A stretch of 64,000 nt of DNA, taken from NCBI GenBank assembly GCA_033085395.1, contig JANQBS010000096.1:62001-126000 (forward strand), written 5' to 3'. Positions 1-10,800 of the stretch are shown one piece after another; the stretch's first letter is position 1; each line of letters begins with the position of its first letter. Origin of the DNA: Xanthoparmelia taractica (taxonomy: Eukaryota > Ascomycota > Lecanoromycetes > Lecanorales > Parmeliaceae). Under the pieces are notes generated by a model. The model was not told the origin of the DNA. It saw only the letters and a list, made by a program, of their open reading frames with translations, and searched no databases. The position numbers were made by a program, and so were the translations under genes.

Positions 1-1250
1 GACGATAAGGCCGTACGAGATAAGGTTCGGCAGAGATGAAATTTGTCAGCGGGGAACCTCGACTCGATAGCGACGTGAAACGCCGGCAATAGACTTTAAT
101 CCTCGCTACTAAGTATATATATCGCTAGCTATAATACATATCTAGCTTCGAGTAGAATAATAAATAGTTAGGTGAAATAATGAGAGTGTCTTAGTATCGA
201 CTCGAATGACTAAAAACTCAACATCGGTAGAGAGATATGGCGATAGCAATAGGCCTTAACCCTCGCTATTGAGCATGCACGTCGCTAGTTATAATGCATA
301 TATCGCTTCGAGTAAAGTAATAAACGATCACGAGATCGTGTAGAGGAACACTCGTGCTTATCGAGATAATATTCTTTAAGGGCGGCGGATTAAACGAGAT
401 AGGCTAGATAGCGCTCTAATCCTAAGGCTTCGCAGACTTCTATAAAGGGATTAGATTGAGTAGAATAGCTTAGCATAAGAGAGACTTACTAGAATCCTAA
501 TGACTCGTATATAAGATCCTCTTCTCCAGTTTACTCCCCCGTTTATTCACTCGTAGCTCTTTGCCTTGTATATATTAATAAGAATACTACAATAAAGACC
601 CGCGTATTTGAGTTTCTTATTAACTGAAAGACGGCGAAATACTCTAAAGATCTTATTTGATACGTGTGGGTCGGACACGCGGTCAGGTGTAGATAAGAAT
701 CGCTATCACTCAAAGTTCTCTCTAGGCATTACTGTTAATTACCTTCTTTGATGAATAGAATATATATCTTACTTAAATTAGTGAACGTTATTCTGGGTCT
801 CTTGAGAGAGTTAAAAGATTATTAATCTAACTATTTGCCTGATTAGGCGTGTTCTTCGTGATATAGAAGAATTTAAAAGAGCTGTATAGCCTTAATCGTA
901 AGGCTCCGTGAGGCTCCGAACTTTAATCGACCTACGATCGCAAGGCCCTCGATTTGATTTCTAAATATTATTATCGTTATTCGTTCAAATGTAGAGATTC
1001 TAGCATCATTTAAAAGTGCATATCTATATCTATAGTTTTGCTTATTTATATTAGTATTATATAGTATATAACGGTGGAGGAATTAGATTATATAAATGTT
1101 AAAAACTGTTGTTCCAAGGCTCAGCCCTATAATACTTTCTATTAGAGACGTTCCGTCTCTTAAATTCATTAAGCAGTACTTTAACTCGAAAAAGGAGGAT
1201 TAAGTAGTGTTTTAGCGTAAAATTTGCGAAATTTGATGATCTGATTGGCT
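1..1250. repeat. AT-rich RIP-like tract
   Basis: This stretch is rich in TA, AT and stop codons and has no usable reading frame, unlike the gene DNA that starts after about 1650. It contains two diverged copies of one sequence 160 bp apart (about 86-175 and 246-335), and most of their differences are C/T or G/A. That is the pattern expected of RIP acting on a duplicated element. The parent element cannot be named. A composite RIP index over the tract would confirm or refute the reading. Confidence 0.7.
86..335. repeat. direct repeat, two copies 160 bp apart, transition-diverged
   Basis: Copy 1 starts at 86 and copy 2 at 246, both with GCAATAG. They align without gaps for roughly 90 nt, sharing blocks such as CTCGCT, CGCTAG, TATAAT and CTTCGAGTA. 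Most mismatches are transitions: for example GGCCTTAACC in copy 2 against GACTTTAATC in copy 1. At least one transversion is present. Copy 1 is the more AT-rich, so more heavily mutated, member. Confidence 0.65.
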
Positions 1251-1665
1251 AGACTAAATGAGCTTAAATCCTCACTTTCACAACTTCAGCAACCAGAAAG
1301 AAAGCAAGCTTTCCACTTATACCGGCGACTTGGCCAATCTATTTTTACATCAGACTCTGTTAATTCATGAGATATCATATACTGGATCAAAAGTACTTCC
1401 ATTTTTCTCTTTAACTGTGGTACGAAAGGATCGTATAGCAATATAGTATCTTTGGCGATAGATGACAGCAATTTCTTACATGATCGGGGTATACGCTGAA
1501 CATTGTAGATGTAGCAATGAGCAAACTGCGAGCAAGACCGAGTTACAGAAAATGTCAATGGAAATATCTCTGATAATAAAACAAAGAGAAATGTACCGGC
1601 TCTCTGATCCAGTCTGACAGCTCGCATCGTGACCCTTGCGAATGAATTAGAGGACACAATGGGAC
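1251..1665. other. 3' flank of REC8, no gene seen
   Basis: Normal-composition DNA between the RIP-like tract and the REC8 stop codon. Short reading frames exist on both strands, but none has recognisable protein features. It probably holds the REC8 3' UTR. Confidence 0.5.
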
Positions 1666-4119
1666 TCAGACCCCAACCGGCAGGCTCAGGTCAATGGAAC
1701 CATAGGGAGAGACTTGGCGGACTGTGATCAGGCCCTTCGTGGCAAGAGCGAGAAGGTGGTGCAATGCTTGAGCTGCGACGATCCTACTATGTTGTGTAGG
1801 CGGCAGTAACTGTTCGAAGAGCATGGAAAGCTTTGAAGGACCATCTCTAGAAAGCTCGTCCTCGTCATCGCTTGCTTGGGCCGGAAGGGTCGTGATTGCG
1901 GCTTTGACGAAATCTAGGAAATTGTTGGCCTCTTGATTTAGTGTTGCTCTCATCCATTGTGATTGACCGGCTGTTTGAGTATCAACGGCGGCCGCGGGAC
2001 CATATAGCTGAAAGTCGTCCAGGGCCTGGTCATCAGAGATGTTGCGACCGCCGAGGAGCTCGTCATCATCTTCACCTGAAGGAATTTCTAGGCTGCTATA
2101 GCGTTGGCGCCCACGGCCGATAAGAGGACTGGCGCTGGGGACCCGACTGGCGCGTCTCCCCACTGAGCTGGGACCAGCACCAACAGGTGGCAGAGAGCTA
2201 GGAGCGCCAGCACTGGTAGGGAATCCGCCAATACTGCCCGCAAAACCACGACCATGAGCAACGGAGCCTTGACGGGAGCCGATGGCTGAGCTCAGATTCC
2301 ATGGCATGGAAGGATCTTCGAGTGCCGGTGGAGCGTGACGACCGATTTCGACTCCCTAGAGATGGTCAATTGTGAGAGGATTCCACGATTAATAATGCTT
2401 ACATCGTTGGCTGAGACCATCATTGTCCCGTCGTCATCCAACATCATGCCGTCTCCACGGCCAACCTGATCCCAGTCGCTGTCTCTGATCCGTGCGCGTC
2501 GGGCTTCGTTTTCGGAGCCATGGTCTTCCTCGTCATCGCGTCCTCTCTTCTGTCCAGCGGTGGAGATTTTGACGCCCGTCAGAGCTTCCATCATGGCGTC
2601 GCCAGCAAACATGCCCAGAGGGCTTTGGAGGTCTGAGCTGCCTAGTCCAGCACCAACACCGCCAATACCAGCTCCAAATACCCAGAAAGCAGCATTTCTC
2701 TTTGCGATGAAAGGGGCTCTGTGGCTCATCTTGGCTGCTGTTGCCTCAGCCATGTTTGCAACGTAGTCAATCTTCCATTGAGTGAGGTCGGTGTTATGGA
2801 GCTCCTGTCTCTCGTCTATTGGCAATGTTTTAGGTGCACGACGCTTACGCTGCAGAGGAGCCTCGACGGAATCAGACGACTCTTGTTCTTGATGCACCTT
2901 CGACAAAGAACTATGATTCCCTGAGCCGTCAGGTGCTTGAAGCGCGGTTGTTGGAAAAGCCTCGGCGTCAGGCAGGACGATGTCGTCGTCGATTTGAGGA
3001 AGGTGAAGGTCGAGGTCCATGGCGCCGGACTAGTGGCATGAGTTGTCTGCTTTCGTAATTGTAGGGTCAGGCCTACCTCAAACCGAGGAGCTTGTTGACC
3101 CTCCATTAGCTCTTGCCGCACACGACCACTGGCTGCAGAATCACTGCCTAGCCGCATACCGGCAGCCGGAGCAGCACCGGGTCCGGGAGTACGCTCTTCC
3201 ACCAAGTTACCATCAGCGTCAATGCTGAAGCCGGGATCGTTAGTAAAGCCCTCGTCATCGTCGTCCAATAGACGGCCAATCCGTGCATTACGTTGCGCTG
3301 AGCTGACATTCTCACCCGGAAGGACGAATCCCCCCAGGTCTCCAGCACCTCCACTGTGGGAGCCGGGTATCACAAGGCCGAACATTGATGCGTCAGCTTC
3401 AGCGTGGCTTGAGAGACTCGAGCGCTGTGAGTAGGGTGATAGTATGCTAGAGCGGCGAGACGAATCGTCCGTAGAGATTTCGAGCGCAGATAGGTCAATG
3501 TCGAGTCCTGGAAGTGCCAGATCTGGAAGGAAGGCTGGGTCATCTTGAATCACGAGCTGGTCGGGGCTGCTATTGTCATCAGCACAAGCGTTCTCAATAA
3601 AGACCTGATCTTACCGCGCTTTCCCAGCGTTAGAATCTAATTCTGAAGTACGTACGGCCTTGAGGAGCGCTCTCATGTTACTCTGGGCGATTTGCGCATC
3701 GGATAAGACATAGCCACATTGCTGGGAGAAGACACAAGAAACGCCAAAGCTGTAGAAAACATGAGCAGACTCCCACAGATACATATACATGAATTTGAAC
3801 TTACAGCAAGTTGCTCTGCAATCTCAATGCCATTGGCGCTTCCGGATGGATGATGATGCTGCATGTCTTCGGAACATTAACGTCAAGGATGGCCTTTCGG
3901 TTGATCTTTTTGGAATTCGACCGAGATCCAAGTGTCGCGACAAGCCTGTCCATATCAGCTTGAATCCGAGATTCGGGTTTGTTGGGAGAGTAAGCAGGTA
4001 CCACACAGTCGCCACACCTCCTTCACGGGACGTGAGGACTTGCAAACGGAGGATAATTAGCTGGTAGGCTCTAGAAGGGGCAATGGCATTCGAAACCTAC
4101 TTTCGTGGCTGTAGAACAT
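1666..4119 (-). CDS. REC8: Meiotic cohesin kleisin subunit REC8
   Basis: This is the alpha-kleisin that closes the meiotic cohesin ring and is cut by separase at anaphase. Seven exons fit: 4119-4101, 4038-4002, 3945-3805, 3749-3615, 3569-3077, 3029-2403 and 2355-1666, totalling 2142 nt (713 aa) with consensus splice sites. The N-terminus starts MFYSHEILTSREGG and continues with CVFSQQCGYVLSDAQI, the Rad21/Rec8 N-terminal domain (about residues 1-115) that binds the SMC3 head. The middle is acidic, Ser/Pro-rich and disordered. The last 60 or so residues (FEQLLPPTQHSR to SIDLSL) match the winged-helix C-terminal domain that binds SMC1. The short variable centre favours Rec8 over Rad21/Scc1, though that choice is less certain than the family call. 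It is divergent from the SidB kinase gene. Confidence 0.88.
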
Positions 4120-5265
4120 GGCTTGGAGACAGGAAGATTACCTCTGGTTGGCGTATTTGACGGAATGCGTTGGAAAATCCAGGATAAAGAAGCCGGAGGA
4201 GACAAGTACGGGAAAATTGGAAAGCTGAACTTGGACCTTGTATAGAGCGTGATAAACGACATGAGAAACAAGACGCGCCAGATGTCACTACTCCAAAGGA
4301 GCTAACCATCTTAAGCTTGTCGAGCATGTGGAATACTTTGAAAGTCTGCATTTACCGTCCTACAAGAGCAAATGGTTTCTATCAATGACCGAGGAATCAC
4401 GTGCCCGTTGATAGTGGTAAGAGATCGCATGGAACGAGATGCGAGGGCCATTATGGCTGTTATGGGCATTCTGGTGACTATCTCTAAACTCGATAGAGAG
4501 CGACTATTTCGGGATGATGATTCTGGCAATCGAACGGAAAAGGTCAAAAGGCATCAAGAGGCCTCTCGTAACCTGGACCTGGCTTTGATGCACAGAGACG
4601 ATGGCAGGAAACATACTTCTAACTGGCTTGTGAGCAAAGACGCTTCTTCGCCTCTGGACAGATCTTTTGTGACATGAGTGGTTCAGTAGCTGATGAACTA
4701 TATCATTTGCTGTATAGCACGACGGAGCGTAGACTAAGGGTAGGCTAGGTTTAGTTATAGATGGAATGGTGAGCAACTATGATAGTTGAGCAAGTGCAGA
4801 AATTTTGGGAAGGAACGATGGAAGGAGAGACGAAAATGAACGAGGCGGAGGTGGAAATTGGAAGCCGAATATTTGCCGAGACGCCTAGGCACAATTATTA
4901 GCGTATGCATAAAACGTTTACTTGAGGTACTTATTCGGTGCATAACGCTAATAGTGTCGCGCCGCCAACGGCATAAAACCAAAACATAAAGTAAGGTAAA
5001 GGTACCTTGGGCAATTATCTGCCCTCTTACCTCTTTCATCCACCCAATCTGCTTTACACTTGCTCACTCGAGCCAGAAAGCATTGACAAACTCCTCGCCC
5101 ACTATCAGAATCACGCTCAGAGCACATTACAACACATCTTTCCACATCCAAACCCTCCTGTCATAGCGCTACTTCCCAACCCAGCAAGTCCTTGGGCTTG
5201 CTGGTCTTCGCCCTTGCTGTCAACTTTCCTCTTCCTTCTCGGACTAGAAAATCATCTTTCACCCC
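4120..5265. promoter_or_regulatory. divergent promoter region REC8 / SidB kinase
   Basis: About 1.15 kb lies between two start codons pointing away from each other. It has no credible coding exon. A 10-bp palindrome AAGGTACCTT lies at 4999-5008 in a run of GGTA-type repeats. The final 80 bases before the kinase ATG are CT-rich (about 5210-5260), as is usual for fungal transcription start regions. Confidence 0.5.
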
Positions 5266-7422
5266 ATGGCTGCCATTGCGCCACCACCATCACCTCTGGG
5301 AAAAGGAAAACCCGACTTCACCTTGCCCATGCCACCTCCTCTTCTACACACTCGGTCCGCTAATGATATCTATGAGCCACCCCACACGCCGACCAGCGCC
5401 GGCTTCACATCTCCCTATGCGACGCCTCAAGGCAGTCCCAGCAAGAATAAGTTTCCTCCTGGAGCCAATGAGCTTCCCGACGTTTTCGAGAATGCCATGA
5501 AGCTTGGCCCAGGTAGCCCTAACAAGACCGGAAGACAGCAATTGATTCAGCACTCACCAAATAAGGGCGCCAGGCAAGGCTTCGAGGAGATATTCGACGA
5601 CAGCATCAATCGTCCAGAATACGCCGTAGGCCCAGGAAGCCCAACCCGCAAGTCGGGAAAGGAGAACACACCTTCAGGTATACGGCAGTCAAAACCCGCG
5701 ACACCCAATCAAGCCGCAGTGTCACGCCAGGAACCGTACCAGGCTAGGGATACGGACTCTGGCGCAAAGGGGCGATACAATACTCAACAGGGATTGACGC
5801 CTGAAGAGCTGGAGAAGCTGCAACTGCCCAAAGTGAAACGACTCGCGAATGTGACCCAGCTCTGTCAGTACTGCCGATGAATAGAATGTTGTCCACGTCT
5901 AACGGTTTTAGATTTCTTGGACCACTATTTCGATCTCTTGAGCTATGTGCACCACCGCCAAAGCCGTGAATCGCTCTTCAATGCCCAGTTTCCAGCCCCT
6001 CCGGCCACTCCTGCAGAAGAGTACGAAGCGGCAAGACACAAGTATCTGGGTAGAGAACGGGCAAATCTTAGGAAGCGCCGCACCAGACTACGTCATGGAG
6101 ACTTCCAGATCCTCACTCAGGTTGGTCAAGGTGGCTATGGACAGGTGTATCTTGCAGCCAAGAAAGACACCAGAGAAGTCTGTGCCTTGAAAGTCATGAG
6201 CAAGAAGCTCCTTTTCAAACTAGATGAAGTCAGGCATATTTTGACAGAAAGGGACATACTGACAGCAGCCAAAAGCGAATGGTTGGTGAAGCTACTATAT
6301 GCATTCCAGGATGACAAGAGCATTTATTTGGCAATGGTATGAGCATTCTAGTCTTTGCTTCCAAGCATACATTGACTTATTGGGTCAGGAGTACGTCCCA
6401 GGCGGCGATTTCCGGACGCTTCTCAACAACACCGGCGTATTGCATAACCGCCATTCGCGCTTCTATATCGCCGAGATGTTCTGCTGCGTTGATGCCCTCC
6501 ATCAGCTAGGCTACATCCACCGTGATTTGAAGCCTGAAAATTTCCTGATCGACTCCACTGGGCACGTCAAGCTTACAGACTTCGGCCTCGCAGCAGGCAT
6601 GCTTTCCCCACAGAAGTTCGAATCTATGCGAATCAAGCTTGAGGAAGTCGGTCAGCTCTCCATGCCCTTCGGCAGTCCCATGGACCAACGCTCAGTTGCA
6701 GAGCGACGCGAGGGTTATCGAGGGCTGCGTGACCGCGAAGTGAACTATGCGAAGTCTATCGTTGGATCTCCTGATTACATGGCCCCGGAGGTACTCAAGG
6801 GCGAAGAGTACGACTTCACCGTCGATTATTGGTCTCTCGGCTGCATGCTGTTTGAGGCCTTGTCCGGATACCCGCCCTTTGCAGGTGCCACTGTCGAGGA
6901 GACATGGCACAATTTGCGTCACTGGGACAAAGTGCTCAAGAAACCCAAGTTTGAAGACCCGAACTACTTCCTCTCTCCCCGTACCTGGGACCTGATCCAG
7001 CGCTGCGTGAATTCGAAGAAGAACCGCTTCCGCAACATCAACGAAATATACAAGCACGTGTACTTCGCCGAAGTCGACTGGTCGAAGTTGCGAGAGCAGC
7101 GAGCCCCGTTTGTACCGGAGTTGGATGGCGAGACGGATGCGGGCTATTTCGATGACTTCAGCAATGAAGCGGACATGGCCAAGTACAAGGAGGTGCACGA
7201 CAAGCAGACCGCATTAGAGAACATGGCGGATCGGGACGAGCAGATGGGCAAAGGGTTATTCGTTGGCTTTACCTTCAGGTATCCACACCAACCCCAATCC
7301 TACACGGTATTTGTGCTGACTTGCTGCTTAGACACCGAAAACCCACCGTCGATCCAAACAGCAAGCCGGCCAGCCCGCGCAAGGCCCTGCCTACAGATGG
7401 CTCTTTCGGCACCATCTTTTGA
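5266..7422 (+). CDS. sidB: NDR-family Ser/Thr kinase of the septation/mitotic exit network (Dbf2/Sid2/SidB)
   Basis: Four exons fit (5266-5863, 5912-6336, 6389-7278, 7332-7422), giving 667 aa. Residues 1-195 are disordered with many SP/TP sites. A Mob1-binding helical segment (YFLDHYFDLLSYVHHR) follows. The kinase domain shows GQGGYGQV (Gly loop), VCALKVM (ATP lysine), YIHRDLKPENFLID (catalytic loop), DFGLA and VGSPDYMAPEVL (APE), with the long insert between DFG and APE that marks NDR/LATS kinases. The end resembles the AGC C-terminal tail. In yeasts this kinase, bound to Mob1, acts at the spindle pole body and septum to drive cytokinesis; in Aspergillus the orthologue is SidB, needed for septation. 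Assignment to Dbf2/Sid2 rather than Cbk1/Orb6 rests on the overall match and is fairly secure. Confidence 0.9.
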
Positions 7423-7894
7423 TCAGCTCGATGCTGCTTCCTTCGCTTCGAAGTCTGTTTTACAAGTAATCTGTCTGCTATGGACCATGAGTTTCGTTTC
7501 TCGAGTTGTCTTCGTTCCGCGAACATGAGATGTGCAGGTAGCATTGTGTAGGGAAGGTAATGAAATGAGCCATGCATACGAGGGGACAGGAACTGCGTCC
7601 TTCGATGAGATGATCGGGGCGCCATGATACGAATAGCATAGCATGGAGACCATTGAATGTGCCATCAGATATGAGGGGATGCCCCCGAAACACGAGTGAT
7701 AGAATTCATTTAACCTATCGATCGCTACTGCAAACCCGTCTCTTTCTAAAAGTACCACGCTAAGATACAAAACCCTCCTCCGGCATCCAACGCTCCTCGC
7801 TCTCTCCAACGCTTGGCCTTCTCTGCATCTCCTTTCCAAGCTTCTCCGCCCTTTGAGCAGTTGTATCCTCAAATTCAGCACTGGCAGCCAGTCT
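7423..7894. other. convergent 3' intergenic region
   Basis: About 470 bp between the stop codons of the SidB kinase and the large RRM gene. Reading frames here are extensions or shadows of neighbours. No separate gene is seen. Confidence 0.5.
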
Positions 7895-10800
7895 TTAGCC
7901 CTCACGTTTTTTCTTCCCACCTCGCCCTTCGCACCCACAGCCCCAGGGCTTTTCGCCTTGCGGTAGCGCCCAAGGATCCTTGCTCGCTTCCTTCTTTCCG
8001 CCTCGTCTTCCATCAATACCGCGGCCAGCCACGGCATTGTAGCCGCCTCGCTTTAGGGGACTTTGCCCTCTTCTTAGCCCAGTGCCCTCCATTTCGCTCG
8101 AGATGCCTTCGTCGCTGGTCGTGTGATTGCCTCCGAATGATGAAAATGACACTTCAAGGAGCGAAGGGTTTTGCTTTTGCTCTGCAGAGTCCTCCGGTTC
8201 TTGAAGGGCTTTCCCCTTTGGCTCGGCAGCTGCGGGATCCTTGGATTGGTTAGACCTAGCCGTTAGTATCGGGTCTTGCTCCCCGTCTTCCCCGCCTAGC
8301 TCTTTCCCCTTGCTCTTACAAGGCCTGTCCTCATGGGACTCCTGCTGCATTTCACTTTCCGTTTCCGTGATCCCTTTTTTCGGCTCCCCGTCCTTGACCT
8401 GAGTCACTCGACGCACGTCGAACTCTCTGCTCAAGAGTATAAGCTCCGCATCGGAAGTTGTCATGCGCCCCTCCTGAGGGTTACTGGACCAGTGACCATC
8501 ATCAGGCCAACATCGCCGGGCTTCCCCCACTTCGAAGAGATCCTCCGGCTTGCTGACTTCTCCATGAGCCGTAGACGGTGTAGGGGCTACTGATGGCATC
8601 GATCCCTCTTCCGATGGAGTTCGACGGCCGCAGGTGCTTGGCGAAGGCTCAGATTCTGTAATCTGCCCACTTGTGGCAGAGTCGTTTAAATCAGTAATAA
8701 TAGCCCGAAAGGCATCCTCGTCTCTCACAGGCTTGCGAGCTAAATTTTGCGGATCCGGCTGGTTAATAAGTACTGGATAGCGACGCTCTTGCTGTTGTCT
8801 CCGCGAGGGAGTGCCTCGGGATAACTTGTTGGGGCTATTGGAAGTGGTAGTACCAGTAGCAATAGACTTCCGAAAACCCACGTCGGCGAACGTTGGCCCC
8901 GAAGCATTCTCTTCCATAATTAGGCAGGCTTTTCTTGACCACTTGTGCATCTCACTGATCGATGCATCCCGTTGCGGAATTGTGTGAAGCAGAGCTTCGG
9001 CTTTCAGTTTCTGTTGAACTTCCGATCTTGTGGTCTTTTGCTCTTGTGCGTCTGAGGAAAAGCGAGTGACGAATCGCAGAAGTTCCTGTCGAAGTGACTC
9101 TACATTGGTCCAAGGTAATGGTGACGAACTAGCCAAAAGTCGCTTCACGGCAGTTGCCTTCTTGACGACTTCGATCATTTCATGTTGCTTCGTCCACGCA
9201 TCGAGACTCATAGCCGCTCCCATCTTCCCTTTCTCGTCAAACCATGTCAGCACACGCTCATCCTTGTTGGTGCGATTCTCGAATGGTTGGCCTTGTTCAT
9301 CTATGGTTTCAAGCAAGGCTAATTCTGGGTCTTTGACTGTGAATGGGCTGGAGCTCGAGAGGCTTCGAAAACCAGCTTCTCGCAGAGTGGTTTCAAGATC
9401 ATTATGTTCGTTTGCTGATGTACGGTTGGGAGTGTTCGTTTCCGAAGGATGTGTCAATGCCGAATCGGAAGAGTCGAGACTGGAGGGTGTCGCATTGATT
9501 TGCGTAGCACCGCCCCAATGGAGGACTTGATAGTCGTTCTTCTGCGCATAATATCGGTCAGCGTTCGAGATCTCCACGATCTGACGGCTGATCTTTGGGG
9601 GAGTCACCATCACTCCATCATCCATTAAGAAGGGAGTTTCTGGCTTGGGAAGATCCCTCGATTGGTCGATCGTCAGGGTGCGCACCGCAGGGTCAATAGT
9701 TAAGACCGGGAAGTTTAGCTTTATGCTTCCTGTTGCTTGCAGACTTGAATCCATCTTCGTGCCGTCAATGGGAAGACCTGTGACCATTGACGGGGAGGCC
9801 TCCTGCATAGGTGTGAGGTTTCGAGGCTTCTTCTTCTGATGTGTCTTGATCGGTGTTGAAGGTGCCGCCAGAGAGCTCGATCGAGGTGGTATCGAGAGCG
9901 CACGCTTGCGCGTTGGGCTCCTTACGACAACCCGATCAGACGTCGATGGTAAAGGCTGAATCGAAGGCATGCCTCGAGTTCGCTGGGGGTTCTCTTCGAC
10001 CAGTACTTCTCCGATGTCGCCCTTGGTAGAGTTTTGCAGTTCTTCAACGTGTTTTGTGTCCTTTGCCTTTTCGGGGGGCGTTGGATTCGGCAGGATTTCA
10101 GGTTTTTGTTCCATAGCAGTCTCTCTAGGCTCTTGATTCTGTACAGAAGTTTTCACATCTGGTCTCGCTTTCTGAAACTGTCCACTCACTTCAAAAGCAT
10201 GCTTTGAATCTACTGCGCTCACAGATTGAGACACGCTTAAGCTCGCAATACAGGCCTCGAGTTTATTTGTCATGTGGCAATGCTCGGGAAAAGGTGGCAG
10301 CCGGGTCGTCTCCAATGACGGACAAGCTGCTTGAGCTATAGGTGATGGTTTATCCTGCGAAACACTGTTCGAGCGTTCAGTCGGAGAACTGGACGGCGGT
10401 TCTGTGTAGCTTAGGATGGACGGGGCGGTGTCTACAGATCCTTGACTGGAACTGCTGACATCTCGTCTCATTGCTTGCGATGTTGACTCCCCTGGTTGCT
10501 CCAGAGGCACTGCTGACAGGATAGTACCCGATGGTGCAGGTGCGGTCTCCAACAGCTCCAATTCATCATCTTTCGCACCGCTGACTTTAGAGACATGAGC
10601 AACGGAAGTTTTTGGCTCCTCACCATCCTCCGTTGGATTGCGGCCTAAAAAAGACTGGTCTGCAGTTTCTGGGTCTTTCGGTACAGCGGAAGTAGGTTCT
10701 AAAGGGATTGTAGAGGCACCCATGTTGCTAGCTTCGATCTCGAACGTAGCTCCCCTTTCCTTGGCTCCAATGTCGCCAGAAACCTCCGTAACCGTGTCAG

